The position numbers were made by a program, and so were the translations under genes. Below, one piece after another: positions 34,301 through 41,378 of a DNA stretch of 64,000 nucleotides. This DNA is from Kutzneria chonburiensis. GTDB lineage: Bacteria; Actinomycetota; Actinomycetes; Mycobacteriales; Pseudonocardiaceae. The DNA is taken from positions 7,440,001 to 7,504,000 of the forward strand of contig NZ_CP097263.1 of the NCBI RefSeq assembly GCF_028622115.1, given 5' to 3'. Under the pieces are notes generated by a model. That model was given only the letters and a program-made list of their open reading frames with translations, searched no databases and was not told the origin of the DNA. Numbering within the stretch: position 1 is the first letter of the stretch; each line of letters opens with the position of its first letter.

Positions 34301-34964
34301 AGCGCTGCGCCGTCAGACCCGCGTCGGCCAACAGCGACGCCAGCTTCTGCCGCGTCCACGTGCGGGGCTGTGGCTCGCCGCCCGGGTAGTCGGCGATGCC
34401 CACCCACGACTTGCCGTGATGATCCTCCGGGCGGCCCAGCAGATAGCCGACGCCGAGCTGGTTCTCGATCGCCAGCGCCACCACGCCGCGTTCGGACAGC
34501 GCTTGCCGGACGCCGTCCAGCAGCCGCTCCGGGCCGGCGCCGAAGAGCGTGCTGTACTCCAGCACCCCGCACAACACCGCGAGGTCGATCCCGTTGGCAG
34601 CAGCCAGCTCCTGCTCGATCTCGCCCCGCACGATCCGTACGTTGGGCAGGTCCCGGCAGCGCTCGGACGCCGCGGCCGCGCGATCCTCCGTGCCCTCGAT
34701 GCCGAGCACGTCCAGACCGGCTTCGCCCAGCGCGCGGGTCAGAACTCCGGTGCCACAACCCAGATCCACCGCGCGCAGCTCCGGCCGCAGCCGCAGCGGC
34801 GCCAACAGAGCCAGCCGCTGCGGCGAGAAGTGATAGGCCGTCTCCCAGGAATCGACCTTCGCCGCCAGCTCCGTCGACCCCGCGCTGATGTCCTCGGCGG
34901 CCTTCAGCGCCAGCAGGACCTCGGACTCCGCGCCGTCGGCGTAGCCGACCTCACTCGACGTCAC
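31380..34964 (-). CDS. Methyltransferase / kinase-like / coiled-coil / GT2 fusion protein
   Basis: A 1194-residue multi-domain protein. Residues 40-240: SAM-dependent methyltransferase (VDLGCGTGV, 66-74). Residues about 300-480: APH-type kinase fold with catalytic loop HLDVHPGN (420-427) and metal site VDREW (438-442). Residues about 550-670: long coiled coil. Residues about 725-845: beta-sandwich-like domain. Residues 857-1080: GT2 glycosyltransferase (KVAICMATYRPD, then ADQDDVW, 946-952). The order methyltransferase-kinase-coiled coil equals WbdD, which caps O-antigen chains and measures their length. The C-terminal 110 residues are helical. Its ATG overlaps the upstream gene by 4 nt. Confidence 0.82.
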   Translation of the reverse strand: MTSSEVGYADGAESEVLLALKAAEDISAGSTELAAKVDSWETAYHFSPQRLALLAPLRLRPELRAVDLGCGTGVLTRALGEAGLDVLGIEGTEDRAAAASERCRDLPNVRIVRGEIEQELAAANGIDLAVLCGVLEYSTLFGAGPERLLDGVRQALSERGVVALAIENQLGVGYLLGRPEDHHGKSWVGIADYPGGEPQPRTWTRQKLASLLADAGLTAQRWLLPYPDYKLPRVVLNTALFDRPDAPELVEKLVRDPLRGAFGGGRAVAPGRELYRAAVAEGFGVEVAPSFLILASASEEPLDELLDPSLAWLVSGGRRPEWRRTRGLGRDLVLTSKSEGTTGRAWLRQQTVPTEPWFAGRPLDAALLDALRGGDSAELRRLVTLWQHTVLAQARPLTADDERHPYLPGRDGVAVLPPDHLDVHPGNLILTATGVERVDREWLAGTGVDAELVQLRSLLEFAHDIHDGGAPHIWGSAATERDLLRALAELVGLSTAADERWSELLDAEGELQSLVTGTSAATISKALHDRVDQPGIDPLWTIQGGLDQIVADATHLKGLEQSLRDADADLDRHRTALVDANDRTEVERRRGNEVSGQLSIVEQELSVARAEAARLDRRLGMVFAELADAALEAESAQARSAQLEQQAAHVADRLAKTRARLDALENAKIVRAAHRYLWPSARIARGVRDIALGRAGDEGDAVLRRSGPLAGVFGARMRKSARPKREAELHYSVNVPERPIAVGRGQVVDLDGWVVNAGIAVKDVRVLFEGEWHVASTGHARPDVVAALGPSVIRTPEGCGFRVRLPLTRIAAPMDKPLALGVLLADGTLLRRELPPLRLVPSNLDPVTVSWPGKGPKVAICMATYRPDPAFLAAQLDSIRAQTHDNWVCVLSDDNSGPESLAVIRRLITGDDRFVLVAHEDNVGFYGNFERALAAAPADAHAVALADQDDVWDPDKLVTLLLALREHGLAYSDMRLIDEQDTVFADSFWQDRRNQWTDLEALLLLNTVTGAASMVDGKTLRELVLPFPPGTPSAFHDQWIAATALADSKLAFVDRALYSYRQHGQAVTGHRQERLDKGLPGKIGLALLALGRNEVLTAEQEAQLEAVAEYELRRVAQFATTLLLRVEGMKAEDRERLTELSEVENRRTPLLKLAGRAREETAGAERFLLSAALRWHALRKARGKIPPLAQPSID

Positions 34965-36184
34965 GACGCCGGCGCGAACTTCTGCGTCTCGGCCTTGAGC
35001 AGGTCACGGAACGCCTTCTCCGCGGCCGCCGAATCCGGGCTGTAGGCCTCGACCCGGATCACGTAGCCGTTGGAGATGTAGTGCGCGCGGAACGCGGTCT
35101 GGCCGTCCGGACCGCTGGCGCTGAGCGAGCGGGCGGTGACGCCGGCCGGGATGTTCGTGGTCAGCTGCTGGTAGTTGGCCTCGGCGTAGAGCTTGTCGAT
35201 CGCGTTGAACGCGGCCTTCGGGTCCCCGCCGGTCTTGAACGCCCAGATGCCCTCGTGCATGTTCGGGGCCTCGGTGACCACCGCGGCCACCCGGCTCACG
35301 CCGTTGTTCTTGAGCAGCTGGACTTCCTGGTCGGTCGGCGCGTGGTTGGTCACCGCGTCGGCGATCGGGTAGTCGACGTTGTAGATCTGCTTGCCCGGCA
35401 CCTGCACGAACGGGCCGGCCGGCAGCGGCGGCAGCGGCGGGGTGGTGGTCGTCGGGGCCGCCTTGGACGACGAGGTGCCGGTCGTCGTGGTGGTGGCGTT
35501 GTTCTCCTTGCCGGAGCCGGCGGTGAAGAAGTAGATGCCGCCGGCCAGGCCCAGCACCAGCACCACGGCCACCGAGATCGCGATGATCTTGCCGGTCTTG
35601 TTGCCGCGCTTGCCGCTGTCGAACACCTCGGGGCCCTGCAGCGGCCAGCTCGCCTTGCCGAAGTCCGGCGGCAGCTCGTTGCTCCACGGCGCCGAGCCGT
35701 ACTCCTGCGGCTGCTGGCCGAAGTCCGACTGCTGCGGCATCGGCTGCCACGGCGCCGACGCCTGCGGCCCCATGTTCTGCTGGCCGGGCATGAAGCCGCC
35801 GGTGTTCGGCACCACCTGGGTGCGCTCCGCGCTGTCACCACCGGTGTTGCGGACCACCTGCGTGCGCTCGGCGCTGTCGCCGGCCGGCGGGTCGGTGATC
35901 GGGCGCAGCACCTGCGTGCTCTCCGACGACGTCTCCGGCGGCGGCTGGTTCTGGTTCTGCTGGCTGGCCGGCGGCTGCCAGCGGAACGGCGCGCCGAACG
36001 GGCTTGCCGGCTGCTGCTGCTCGGCCGGTGGCTGCTGCGGCTGGCCACCGGGCGGCGTCTGGGGCTGCTGCTGCCCCTGGGCCACGCCCAGCAGCTGGTC
36101 GCGACGTAGGCGGTAGTCCTCTGGCGTCACCCGGCCCTGGGCCAGCTCGCTGTCGAGCTGCTGCAGCTCCTCTTGCCAGGACAT
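34961..36184 (-). CDS. Membrane-anchored protein with WQEEL/SHOCT-like N-terminus (paralogue A)
   Basis: A 407-residue protein. Residues 1-32 (MSWQEELQQLDSELAQGRVT, then PEDYRLRRDQLL) form a short SHOCT-like helical motif. A long Pro/Gln-rich cytoplasmic stretch carries three TQV motifs, two of them in a tandem repeat (GDSAERTQVV twice). One transmembrane helix (about 203-224) and a Thr-rich linker lead to an outer alpha/beta domain. The ATG at 36184 follows GGAGG; a 13-codon longer start lacks such a site. It overlaps the 1194-residue fusion gene by 4 nt and is a paralogue of 38022-39137. Confidence 0.78.
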   Translation of the reverse strand: MSWQEELQQLDSELAQGRVTPEDYRLRRDQLLGVAQGQQQPQTPPGGQPQQPPAEQQQPASPFGAPFRWQPPASQQNQNQPPPETSSESTQVLRPITDPPAGDSAERTQVVRNTGGDSAERTQVVPNTGGFMPGQQNMGPQASAPWQPMPQQSDFGQQPQEYGSAPWSNELPPDFGKASWPLQGPEVFDSGKRGNKTGKIIAISVAVVLVLGLAGGIYFFTAGSGKENNATTTTTGTSSSKAAPTTTTPPLPPLPAGPFVQVPGKQIYNVDYPIADAVTNHAPTDQEVQLLKNNGVSRVAAVVTEAPNMHEGIWAFKTGGDPKAAFNAIDKLYAEANYQQLTTNIPAGVTARSLSASGPDGQTAFRAHYISNGYVIRVEAYSPDSAAAEKAFRDLLKAETQKFAPAS

Positions 36185-36269
36185 CTGACGAACCTCCGCA
36201 TCACGTCCGCGTACCGGGGCCATTGTGCCGAAGCACCCACGGCCCCCGTACCCGACTGGGTCGTTGAGA

Positions 36270-36289
36270 GATCGGGTTGTGACCCGATC
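36270..36289 (-). terminator. Small hairpin after the GT-C-like gene
   Basis: GATCGGGT (36270-36277) and ACCCGATC (36282-36289) form a perfect 8-bp stem with a TGTG loop, 7 nt beyond the stop of the minus-strand gene ending at 36296. No U-tract follows, so it may only attenuate transcription into 34961-36184. Confidence 0.4.
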
Positions 36290-36295
36290 CCGCGA

Positions 36296-37993
36296 TCACT
36301 GCTTCGGCGCCACCGGGAGCCGGTACGGCTTGCCGGCCGCGATGACCACTACCTGCGGGTTCGTGGCCTGCGGCGCGGCGACGGCGTGCCAGCCGGTCTC
36401 GAAGGTGCTGCTGTGCATGGCCGCGGCCACGTCACCACGGCGAATACCCACCGCGCCACCGCCGACAACGTTGTGCTGGTCGTCGACGACCAGCACACAG
36501 TCCGGGCCCTTGTTGTCGATCATTGCCCAGCCGCCGAGCACCGCGTCGCCGACCACCGGGCCGGACTCGACGTAGCCGCCGCTGCGGCCGTGGCCGGGAC
36601 CACCCGGCAGCACCGGCGCCTGCGACACGTCCAGCTTGGACCCCAGCTCGATGCCGCCGCAGTCGAGGCTGAAGTCCTTGGTGAACGGGTACGCGCCCAG
36701 GCCCTTGACCACCGGCAGGATGCTGGTGTTCATCCGCAGCCCGGTCATCGACTTGGTCGCGTCGAGCTGGGCCGCGATGGCCAGCACCGTCTGGTCCGGG
36801 TACTGGTTGCGCACGTTGGTCGCCTGCTCGCTGCCCATGGTGAAGGTCACAAGCCCGGCCGTGACCGCGATCACCACGGCCGGCAGCACCGCGAGCTTGC
36901 GCCACAGCAGCACGACCATCGCCACCACCGAGCAGGCCGCGATGCCGCTGATCACGGCGTACCGGCCGGACTCGCCGACGGTGTCGCCGAGGCCGGCTCG
37001 CGAGATGCCGATCATGATCGCGGCCAGCAGGATGTGCACGGACAGGCCGGTCCAGCCGGCGTTGTCCACCGGCTCGTCGGCCGGACCGCGGAGCTCGGGC
37101 CGCAACGTCCGGGACCGCACCACCAGCGCGATGCCCACGACCAGCACGATCAGGCTGAGGGCGCCGGCCAGCATGGCCTGGTCGGGGATCTGGGTGGACC
37201 AGAGCATGCCGAGCGTGCCGGAGACCACCGCGAGCAGCCGGTCGAGGGCGAAGGTCGGCAGCGGGATCGAGCCCGAGCTGGGCAGCGTCCAGTACGCCAC
37301 CGCGCCGCCGAGCACGGCGACCACGATCGGCGTGACCACCTTCCACGGCCGGTCGCCGCGCAGCCAGGCGATCAGCGCCAGCGCCGCCCACACGGGGAAG
37401 GCCGCGCCGTGGCCGAGGCAGGCGATCACCGCGACGACCAGCGCCAACACCGTCCGGCCGCGGTGCGCCAGCGCGATCGCCACGATCGCCGGCGCCAGGC
37501 CCGACAGCCAGTGCGTGCCGCTCATGCCCTCGCCGAAGTTCTCCATGTTGCCCGGGGAGAACATCAGGAAGGCGAAACCGGCGACCAGGCCCGCGCGCTT
37601 CACCGCGCTGAGCCGCCGGGGCAGCATCGAGGCCATGGCGGCGACCACGACCAGGCTCAGCACCACGACCAGCAGGCCGAGCGCCGGGTTGGAGCCGCCG
37701 AAGAACTTCGCGTCCAACCAGAACAGCGTGCCGGCGATGACCACCGGATGCCCGTTGTACAGCACGAACAGCCCGCCGAGGTGGTACTGGCCGGACGGGG
37801 TCGAGGCCAGCCCGAGGACCGACCAGTAGTCGAGGAAGTTCAGCCGCGGCGAGCGCAGCACCTCGACGATCATCGAGACCACGGGCACCGCGGCCAGCAG
37901 CACCAGCAGCGCGACCGGCCAGTTCCACCGCGAACGGGCGGTCTGCGCCGCCGGCTCCTCGGCCGTCACCTGTGGCATCTCCGTGGTGGTCAT
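36296..37993 (-). CDS. Multi-pass GT-C-like membrane protein
   Basis: A 565-residue protein with about 11 transmembrane helices in the first 400 residues and a soluble outer C-terminal domain (about 420-565). LRSPRLNFLDYWSVL in the first outer loop puts an Asp where lipid-linked-sugar GT-C glycosyltransferases carry their catalytic acid. The family was not recognised with certainty, so the enzyme role is inferred. It is sandwiched between the two paralogous anchored proteins on one strand (28 nt from the upstream gene), so a shared export or assembly machine is likely. Confidence 0.65.
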   Translation of the reverse strand: MTTTEMPQVTAEEPAAQTARSRWNWPVALLVLLAAVPVVSMIVEVLRSPRLNFLDYWSVLGLASTPSGQYHLGGLFVLYNGHPVVIAGTLFWLDAKFFGGSNPALGLLVVVLSLVVVAAMASMLPRRLSAVKRAGLVAGFAFLMFSPGNMENFGEGMSGTHWLSGLAPAIVAIALAHRGRTVLALVVAVIACLGHGAAFPVWAALALIAWLRGDRPWKVVTPIVVAVLGGAVAYWTLPSSGSIPLPTFALDRLLAVVSGTLGMLWSTQIPDQAMLAGALSLIVLVVGIALVVRSRTLRPELRGPADEPVDNAGWTGLSVHILLAAIMIGISRAGLGDTVGESGRYAVISGIAACSVVAMVVLLWRKLAVLPAVVIAVTAGLVTFTMGSEQATNVRNQYPDQTVLAIAAQLDATKSMTGLRMNTSILPVVKGLGAYPFTKDFSLDCGGIELGSKLDVSQAPVLPGGPGHGRSGGYVESGPVVGDAVLGGWAMIDNKGPDCVLVVDDQHNVVGGGAVGIRRGDVAAAMHSSTFETGWHAVAAPQATNPQVVVIAAGKPYRLPVAPKQ

Positions 37994-38021
37994 GCGAGCT
38001 CCGGTTCCCCCTTGGGCCGGC

Positions 38022-39137
38022 TCAGCTCGCCGGCGCCTTCGTCAACAGTGAGGTGGCGACGTTCTTCATCGCGGCCATGACCGCCGACTCGTCCACCGGC
38101 TGAGTCTGGGCGACCGCCACCATCACCGCGTTCAGCCCGGAAGCGTAAATGGCGCGGTACTGCACCTCTTTGTCGGTGACCAGCTTGCGCACCTGGACCT
38201 GGCTCGGCAGGCCGTCCACCTTGCCCGGCTGCAACCCGGCCAGGTCCTGGTACTCCACCAGGTCGGAGCTCACTTTCGCACCCGCGGCCTGATCACCGGT
38301 GACAAAGGCGAAGACCGCGTAGTTCAGGTGGCCGTCCACCGATCCGGTGAACGTGATCTGGGTCACCTTGTCGGCCTCGAGGAAGTCGCCCTCCCTGGCG
38401 TCGAACAGGTTACGGTTCTGCGCCTCGAAGACCGACAGCTCGGCCCGGTCCAGCCGGGCCGTGCCCGGCAGCTGCGGCAGGTCGTCCAGGTGCAGTGCCT
38501 TCGTCGGGGGTGTGGTGGACGACGTCGCCGTCGGCTGCTGCGGACGCACGCCGAACCACCAGCCGCCGGCCAACAGCAGCAGGAGCACCACCACGACGAC
38601 GACCAGCAACGCCGCCCGGGACTTCTTCTTGGTGGCGCGGGTGCTGAAGACGTCGTCGGAGATCGGCGGCGTGGGTGCGTACTGCGGCGCCGGGGCCTGC
38701 TGCTCGCCGCCCGGTTGATACATCGGCAGCTCGGTGACCGGCGACCATGACGGCTGCTGGGTCGGCATCACCGGTTGGTACTGCGGCGCCGGTGGGATCG
38801 GGTTCGGCCCGGACGGCATCTGCTGCATCGCCGAGGCGGCGAACGGCTGAGGCGGCGTGCTTGTTGGGGCTTGCTGCTGGATCGGCTGGCTCGGGGGCTG
38901 CTGGGCGGTCGGGATCGGCGGCAGGGGCTGTTGGATGGGCGACGGCGGCGGCTGGACGTGCGGGATCTGCGGCTGGGCCGGCGGCTCGGGACGCTGGGGA
39001 GCTACCTGGCCGGCCGGCGGGAAGCCGCCGGAGGCGGCGGCCAGCAGGTTGTCACGGCGGCGGCGGTATTCGGCCGGGGTGATGCCCTTGTCGGCGAGCT
39101 CGGCGTCCAGTGCGCGCAGTTCCTCCTGCCAGGTCAC
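38022..39137 (-). CDS. Membrane-anchored protein with WQEEL/SHOCT-like N-terminus (paralogue B)
   Basis: A 371-residue protein of the same design as 34961-36184: N-terminal MTWQEELRALDAELADKGIT with PAEYRRRRDNLL, a Pro/Gln-rich cytoplasmic linker, one transmembrane helix (about 180-203, flanked by KKKSR), a Thr-rich spacer and an outer domain. The GTG at 39137 is preferred because GGAGG lies 6 nt upstream and its product aligns residue for residue with paralogue A; the ATG two codons earlier abuts GGAGG. It begins the minus-strand glycan group. Confidence 0.76.
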   Translation of the reverse strand: MTWQEELRALDAELADKGITPAEYRRRRDNLLAAASGGFPPAGQVAPQRPEPPAQPQIPHVQPPPSPIQQPLPPIPTAQQPPSQPIQQQAPTSTPPQPFAASAMQQMPSGPNPIPPAPQYQPVMPTQQPSWSPVTELPMYQPGGEQQAPAPQYAPTPPISDDVFSTRATKKKSRAALLVVVVVVLLLLLAGGWWFGVRPQQPTATSSTTPPTKALHLDDLPQLPGTARLDRAELSVFEAQNRNLFDAREGDFLEADKVTQITFTGSVDGHLNYAVFAFVTGDQAAGAKVSSDLVEYQDLAGLQPGKVDGLPSQVQVRKLVTDKEVQYRAIYASGLNAVMVAVAQTQPVDESAVMAAMKNVATSLLTKAPAS

Positions 39138-39298
39138 GATCATCCTCCAGGGGTCGCGGCACGTGTCCGGCCTTGCTACCAGGCGTGTCCGCCCGTCACA
39201 ACATAGTGAACCGGACCGATGCGGACCCGCCGTTCGGGCGTCATGCCCGGGCGACAAATGGATGGGGCGGTTGGCGGACCGTGGCTAAGGTCGGCCGG

Positions 39299-39505
39299 GT
39301 GATCACGCTGACGGTGCACCTGGCCGAGGAACTGGACGTCGAACTGCGCGCTGCGGCGGAGGCCGCAGGGGCGACGGAGGCGGAGTTCGCGGCGGGGGTG
39401 CTGGCGCGGGCGCTGGACGAGAGGCGGCATGCGGAGGTGATGGCGATCGCGGAGCGGGTGCTGACGCTGGACGCGGGGATCGTGCATCGGCTGGGCACGG
39501 CATGA
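39299..39505 (+). CDS. Ribbon-helix-helix antitoxin
   Basis: A 68-residue protein: one beta strand (VITLTVHLAEEL) followed by two helices (LRAAAEAAGATEAEFAAGVL, ARALDERRHAEVM), the ribbon-helix-helix layout of antitoxins that bind DNA as dimers. The stop overlaps the Doc-type toxin start by 4 nt, the classic antitoxin-first order, so it should neutralise the toxin and repress the operon. Start GTG 39299 is chosen; GTG 39281 would add six residues. Codons favour GCG and CGG more than its neighbours do. Confidence 0.75.
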   Translation: MITLTVHLAEELDVELRAAAEAAGATEAEFAAGVLARALDERRHAEVMAIAERVLTLDAGIVHRLGTA

Positions 39506-39885
39506 CCAGGTACCTGACGACGGCGGATCTGACGGCGATCGCGCACGCGACGATGGGCGGCAAGGCGCTGATCCGGGACGCGGGGCTGATCGACTCGGCG
39601 GCGGCGCGGCCGAGGATGACGATGTTCGGGGAGCAGGCGTATCCGGATCTGCACGAGAAGGCGGCGGCGCTGCTGCACTCGGTGCTGCGCAACCACCCGC
39701 TGATCGACGGCAACAAACGGCTGGCCTGGGTCGCCGCCCGGGTGTTCCTGGCGTTGAACGGACATGATTTCCAACCGGACGAGGATCGCTCGGTGGAATT
39801 CGTCCTCGCGGCGGCTGCCGGCGAATCGGACGATTTGGATACGGTGGCGGCGACGCTGCGGGAATGGTCGCGAAGCGCGGCGTGA
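39502..39885 (+). CDS. Doc-family (Fic fold) toxin
   Basis: A 127-residue Doc-type toxin. The Fic motif is HPLIDGNKRLAW, with His, Asp, Gly-Asn and Lys-Arg in the right order; in phage P1 Doc this site phosphorylates elongation factor EF-Tu. The N-terminus YLTTADLTAIAHATMGG and LIDSAAARP are also family-like. It follows its antitoxin with a 4-nt overlap. Both genes share a codon style distinct from their surroundings, so the module was probably acquired (inference). Confidence 0.85.
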   Translation: MTRYLTTADLTAIAHATMGGKALIRDAGLIDSAAARPRMTMFGEQAYPDLHEKAAALLHSVLRNHPLIDGNKRLAWVAARVFLALNGHDFQPDEDRSVEFVLAAAAGESDDLDTVAATLREWSRSAA

Positions 39886-39995
39886 CCGGGGGATCACCGG
39901 CTGCACCTAAGGGCGAGAACCCTTGCCCCGATCGCTGTCCTCCTTGCCCGAAACGGCAGGGGCGGAACGGGCCGGTGGGCGGATAAGGTCCCACC

Positions 39996-40637
39996 GTGCC
40001 TGGGATGGTTCCGTTCACCGACAACTTCCGCGATCTCTCGAATACCGAGGGATACCAGTTCGAGTTCTACTGCGAACGCTGTGGCAACGGCTACCGTTCC
40101 GCGTTCCAGCGGGACAAGGTGGAAATGGGCCGCGGCCTGCTGCGCGCGGTCGGCTCGCTGTTCGGCGGCGCGGCCGAGGACCTCAGCCGCGCGACCGAGT
40201 CGTGGCGCTACGACCGAGCCACCAACTCGCCGGCCAAGGACAAGGCGCTGACGGCGGCAGTGCAGGAGATCAGCCCGAGCTTCTCGCAGTGCCGCGGCTG
40301 CAGCGACTGGATGTGCAAGACCCAGTGCTGGAACGAGGAGATCGGCCAGTGCCTGCGCTGCTCGCCGAGCGTGGCCGAAGAGGTGGCCCGCGCCCAGTCG
40401 GCGGCGCAGCGCGACCAGATCTGGGAGAAGGCGCGGCAGAAGGACTGGACCGCCGACGTCGACGTCGACACCAGGGCCAAGCTGAACTGCCCGAGCTGCG
40501 GCACCAAGGTCGACGGCGGCAAGTTCTGCTCGGCCTGCGGCGGCTCGCTGGCTGTCCCGGTGACGTGCGGCGGCTGCGGCTCCACGGCCAACAAGCCCGG
40601 CGCGGTCTTCTGCTCGGACTGCGGCGGAAAGCTGTAG
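39996..40637 (+). CDS. Zinc-ribbon protein
   Basis: A 213-residue soluble protein with several Cys pairs: FYCERCGNGY near the N-terminus, CRGCSDWMCKTQCW in the middle, CLRCSP, and at the C-terminus two double zinc ribbons (CPSCGTKV/CSACGG and CGGCGS/CSDCGG). These should bind structural zinc. The function is unknown; such proteins often act as adaptors. The GTG at 39996 follows AAGG by 7 nt. An intrinsic terminator lies 25 nt after the stop. Confidence 0.75.
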   Translation: MPGMVPFTDNFRDLSNTEGYQFEFYCERCGNGYRSAFQRDKVEMGRGLLRAVGSLFGGAAEDLSRATESWRYDRATNSPAKDKALTAAVQEISPSFSQCRGCSDWMCKTQCWNEEIGQCLRCSPSVAEEVARAQSAAQRDQIWEKARQKDWTADVDVDTRAKLNCPSCGTKVDGGKFCSACGGSLAVPVTCGGCGSTANKPGAVFCSDCGGKL

Positions 40638-40662
40638 CGACTGAGTAGCTGTACTCAAGACG

Positions 40663-40689
40663 AAAGGGTCCCGGGCCGGGACCCTTTTT
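40663..40689 (+). terminator. Intrinsic terminator
   Basis: AAAGGGTCCC (40663-40672), loop GGGCC, GGGACCCTTT (40678-40687) with the run continuing to TTTTT: a 10-bp stem plus U-tract, one of the clearest intrinsic terminators in the window. It ends the zinc-ribbon transcript and lies immediately before the YiaAB start at 40691. Confidence 0.85.
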
Positions 40690-40690
40690 C

Positions 40691-40978
40691 ATGACGACCA
40701 CACCTCCCTCGTCCGGCCCGACCCCCGCCTTCTTCGCCCAGGCGGCGATCTCGTTCGGCCTGTCGCTGCTGGCAGTGGCGATAGGGGTCGCCCTGCTGCC
40801 GGTCGACCCGTGGATCAGAGCGTTCCTGGCGGTCGGCATGCTCTACGCCGTCACGTCCACGTTCACGCTGGCCAAGGTGGTGCGCGACCGCCAGGAGGAC
40901 AGTGCCCTGGCGCACCGGGTTGACCGGGCCCGGGTGGACAAGTTGATCGCCGAGCACGATCCCTTCCGGGTCGACTGA
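40691..40978 (+). CDS. YiaA/YiaB-type two-helix membrane protein
   Basis: A 95-residue membrane protein with two transmembrane helices and the YiaAB pattern: FFAQAAISFGLSLLAVAIG, LLPVDPWIRAFLAVGML, then SFTLAK-like STFTLAKVVRDRQED. The function of the family is unknown. The ATG lies only two bases after the terminator U-tract, so there is no room for a ribosome-binding site outside the hairpin. Either the mRNA starts leaderless at the ATG or the true start is further in. Confidence 0.75.
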   Translation: MTTTPPSSGPTPAFFAQAAISFGLSLLAVAIGVALLPVDPWIRAFLAVGMLYAVTSTFTLAKVVRDRQEDSALAHRVDRARVDKLIAEHDPFRVD

Positions 40979-40993
40979 TGGCAGACTGGTTCG

Positions 40994-41362
40994 GTGGCCC
41001 TGTCGTCCGAGGTCAGGCAGCTGTGCCGGGCCCTGCTGCCGCCGAGTGAGCGGATCGAGTACGTGTTCCCGGCGCTGTCGGTCGGTCAACCCGGGATGAT
41101 CAGCTTGCTCGTCGTGGTTGGCACTTCTGGGGTCACGTTGTTGGCCTGCAAGTTCTTCCAGCGGCACGTGCCCGAGTCGGTGTGGGCGACCTTTCCGCGT
41201 TCGGTCCGGCTGGCGCCGGAGCCGACATCGGACGGTCAGATCATCGAGTTGGGCACGATGCGGCTGGAGATCGACGAGGAGTACGTGCCGGTGGCGCGGG
41301 CCGCGGACGCGGCGCACGCGGACCGGGCCGGGCTCCCGCCGGACCCGCTGCCGGATCTGTGA
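40994..41362 (+). CDS. Hypothetical 122-residue protein
   Basis: A soluble alpha/beta protein with beta strands such as MISLLVVVGTSGVTLLACKF and ELGTMRLEIDEEYVPV. It resembles small PH-like actinobacterial proteins of unknown function, but I cannot name the family. The GTG at 40994 follows the YiaAB gene by 15 nt and the hydrolase follows after 16 nt, so the three may be one transcript. Confidence 0.6.
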   Translation: MALSSEVRQLCRALLPPSERIEYVFPALSVGQPGMISLLVVVGTSGVTLLACKFFQRHVPESVWATFPRSVRLAPEPTSDGQIIELGTMRLEIDEEYVPVARAADAAHADRAGLPPDPLPDL

Positions 41363-41378
41363 AGGGACACCACTCTCG

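Noticed and set aside
36173-38080. 635-codon plus-strand open frame across the GT-C-like gene
   Set aside because: Rich in Arg, Asp, His and Gln with no hydrophobic core; the minus frame has about 11 transmembrane helices.
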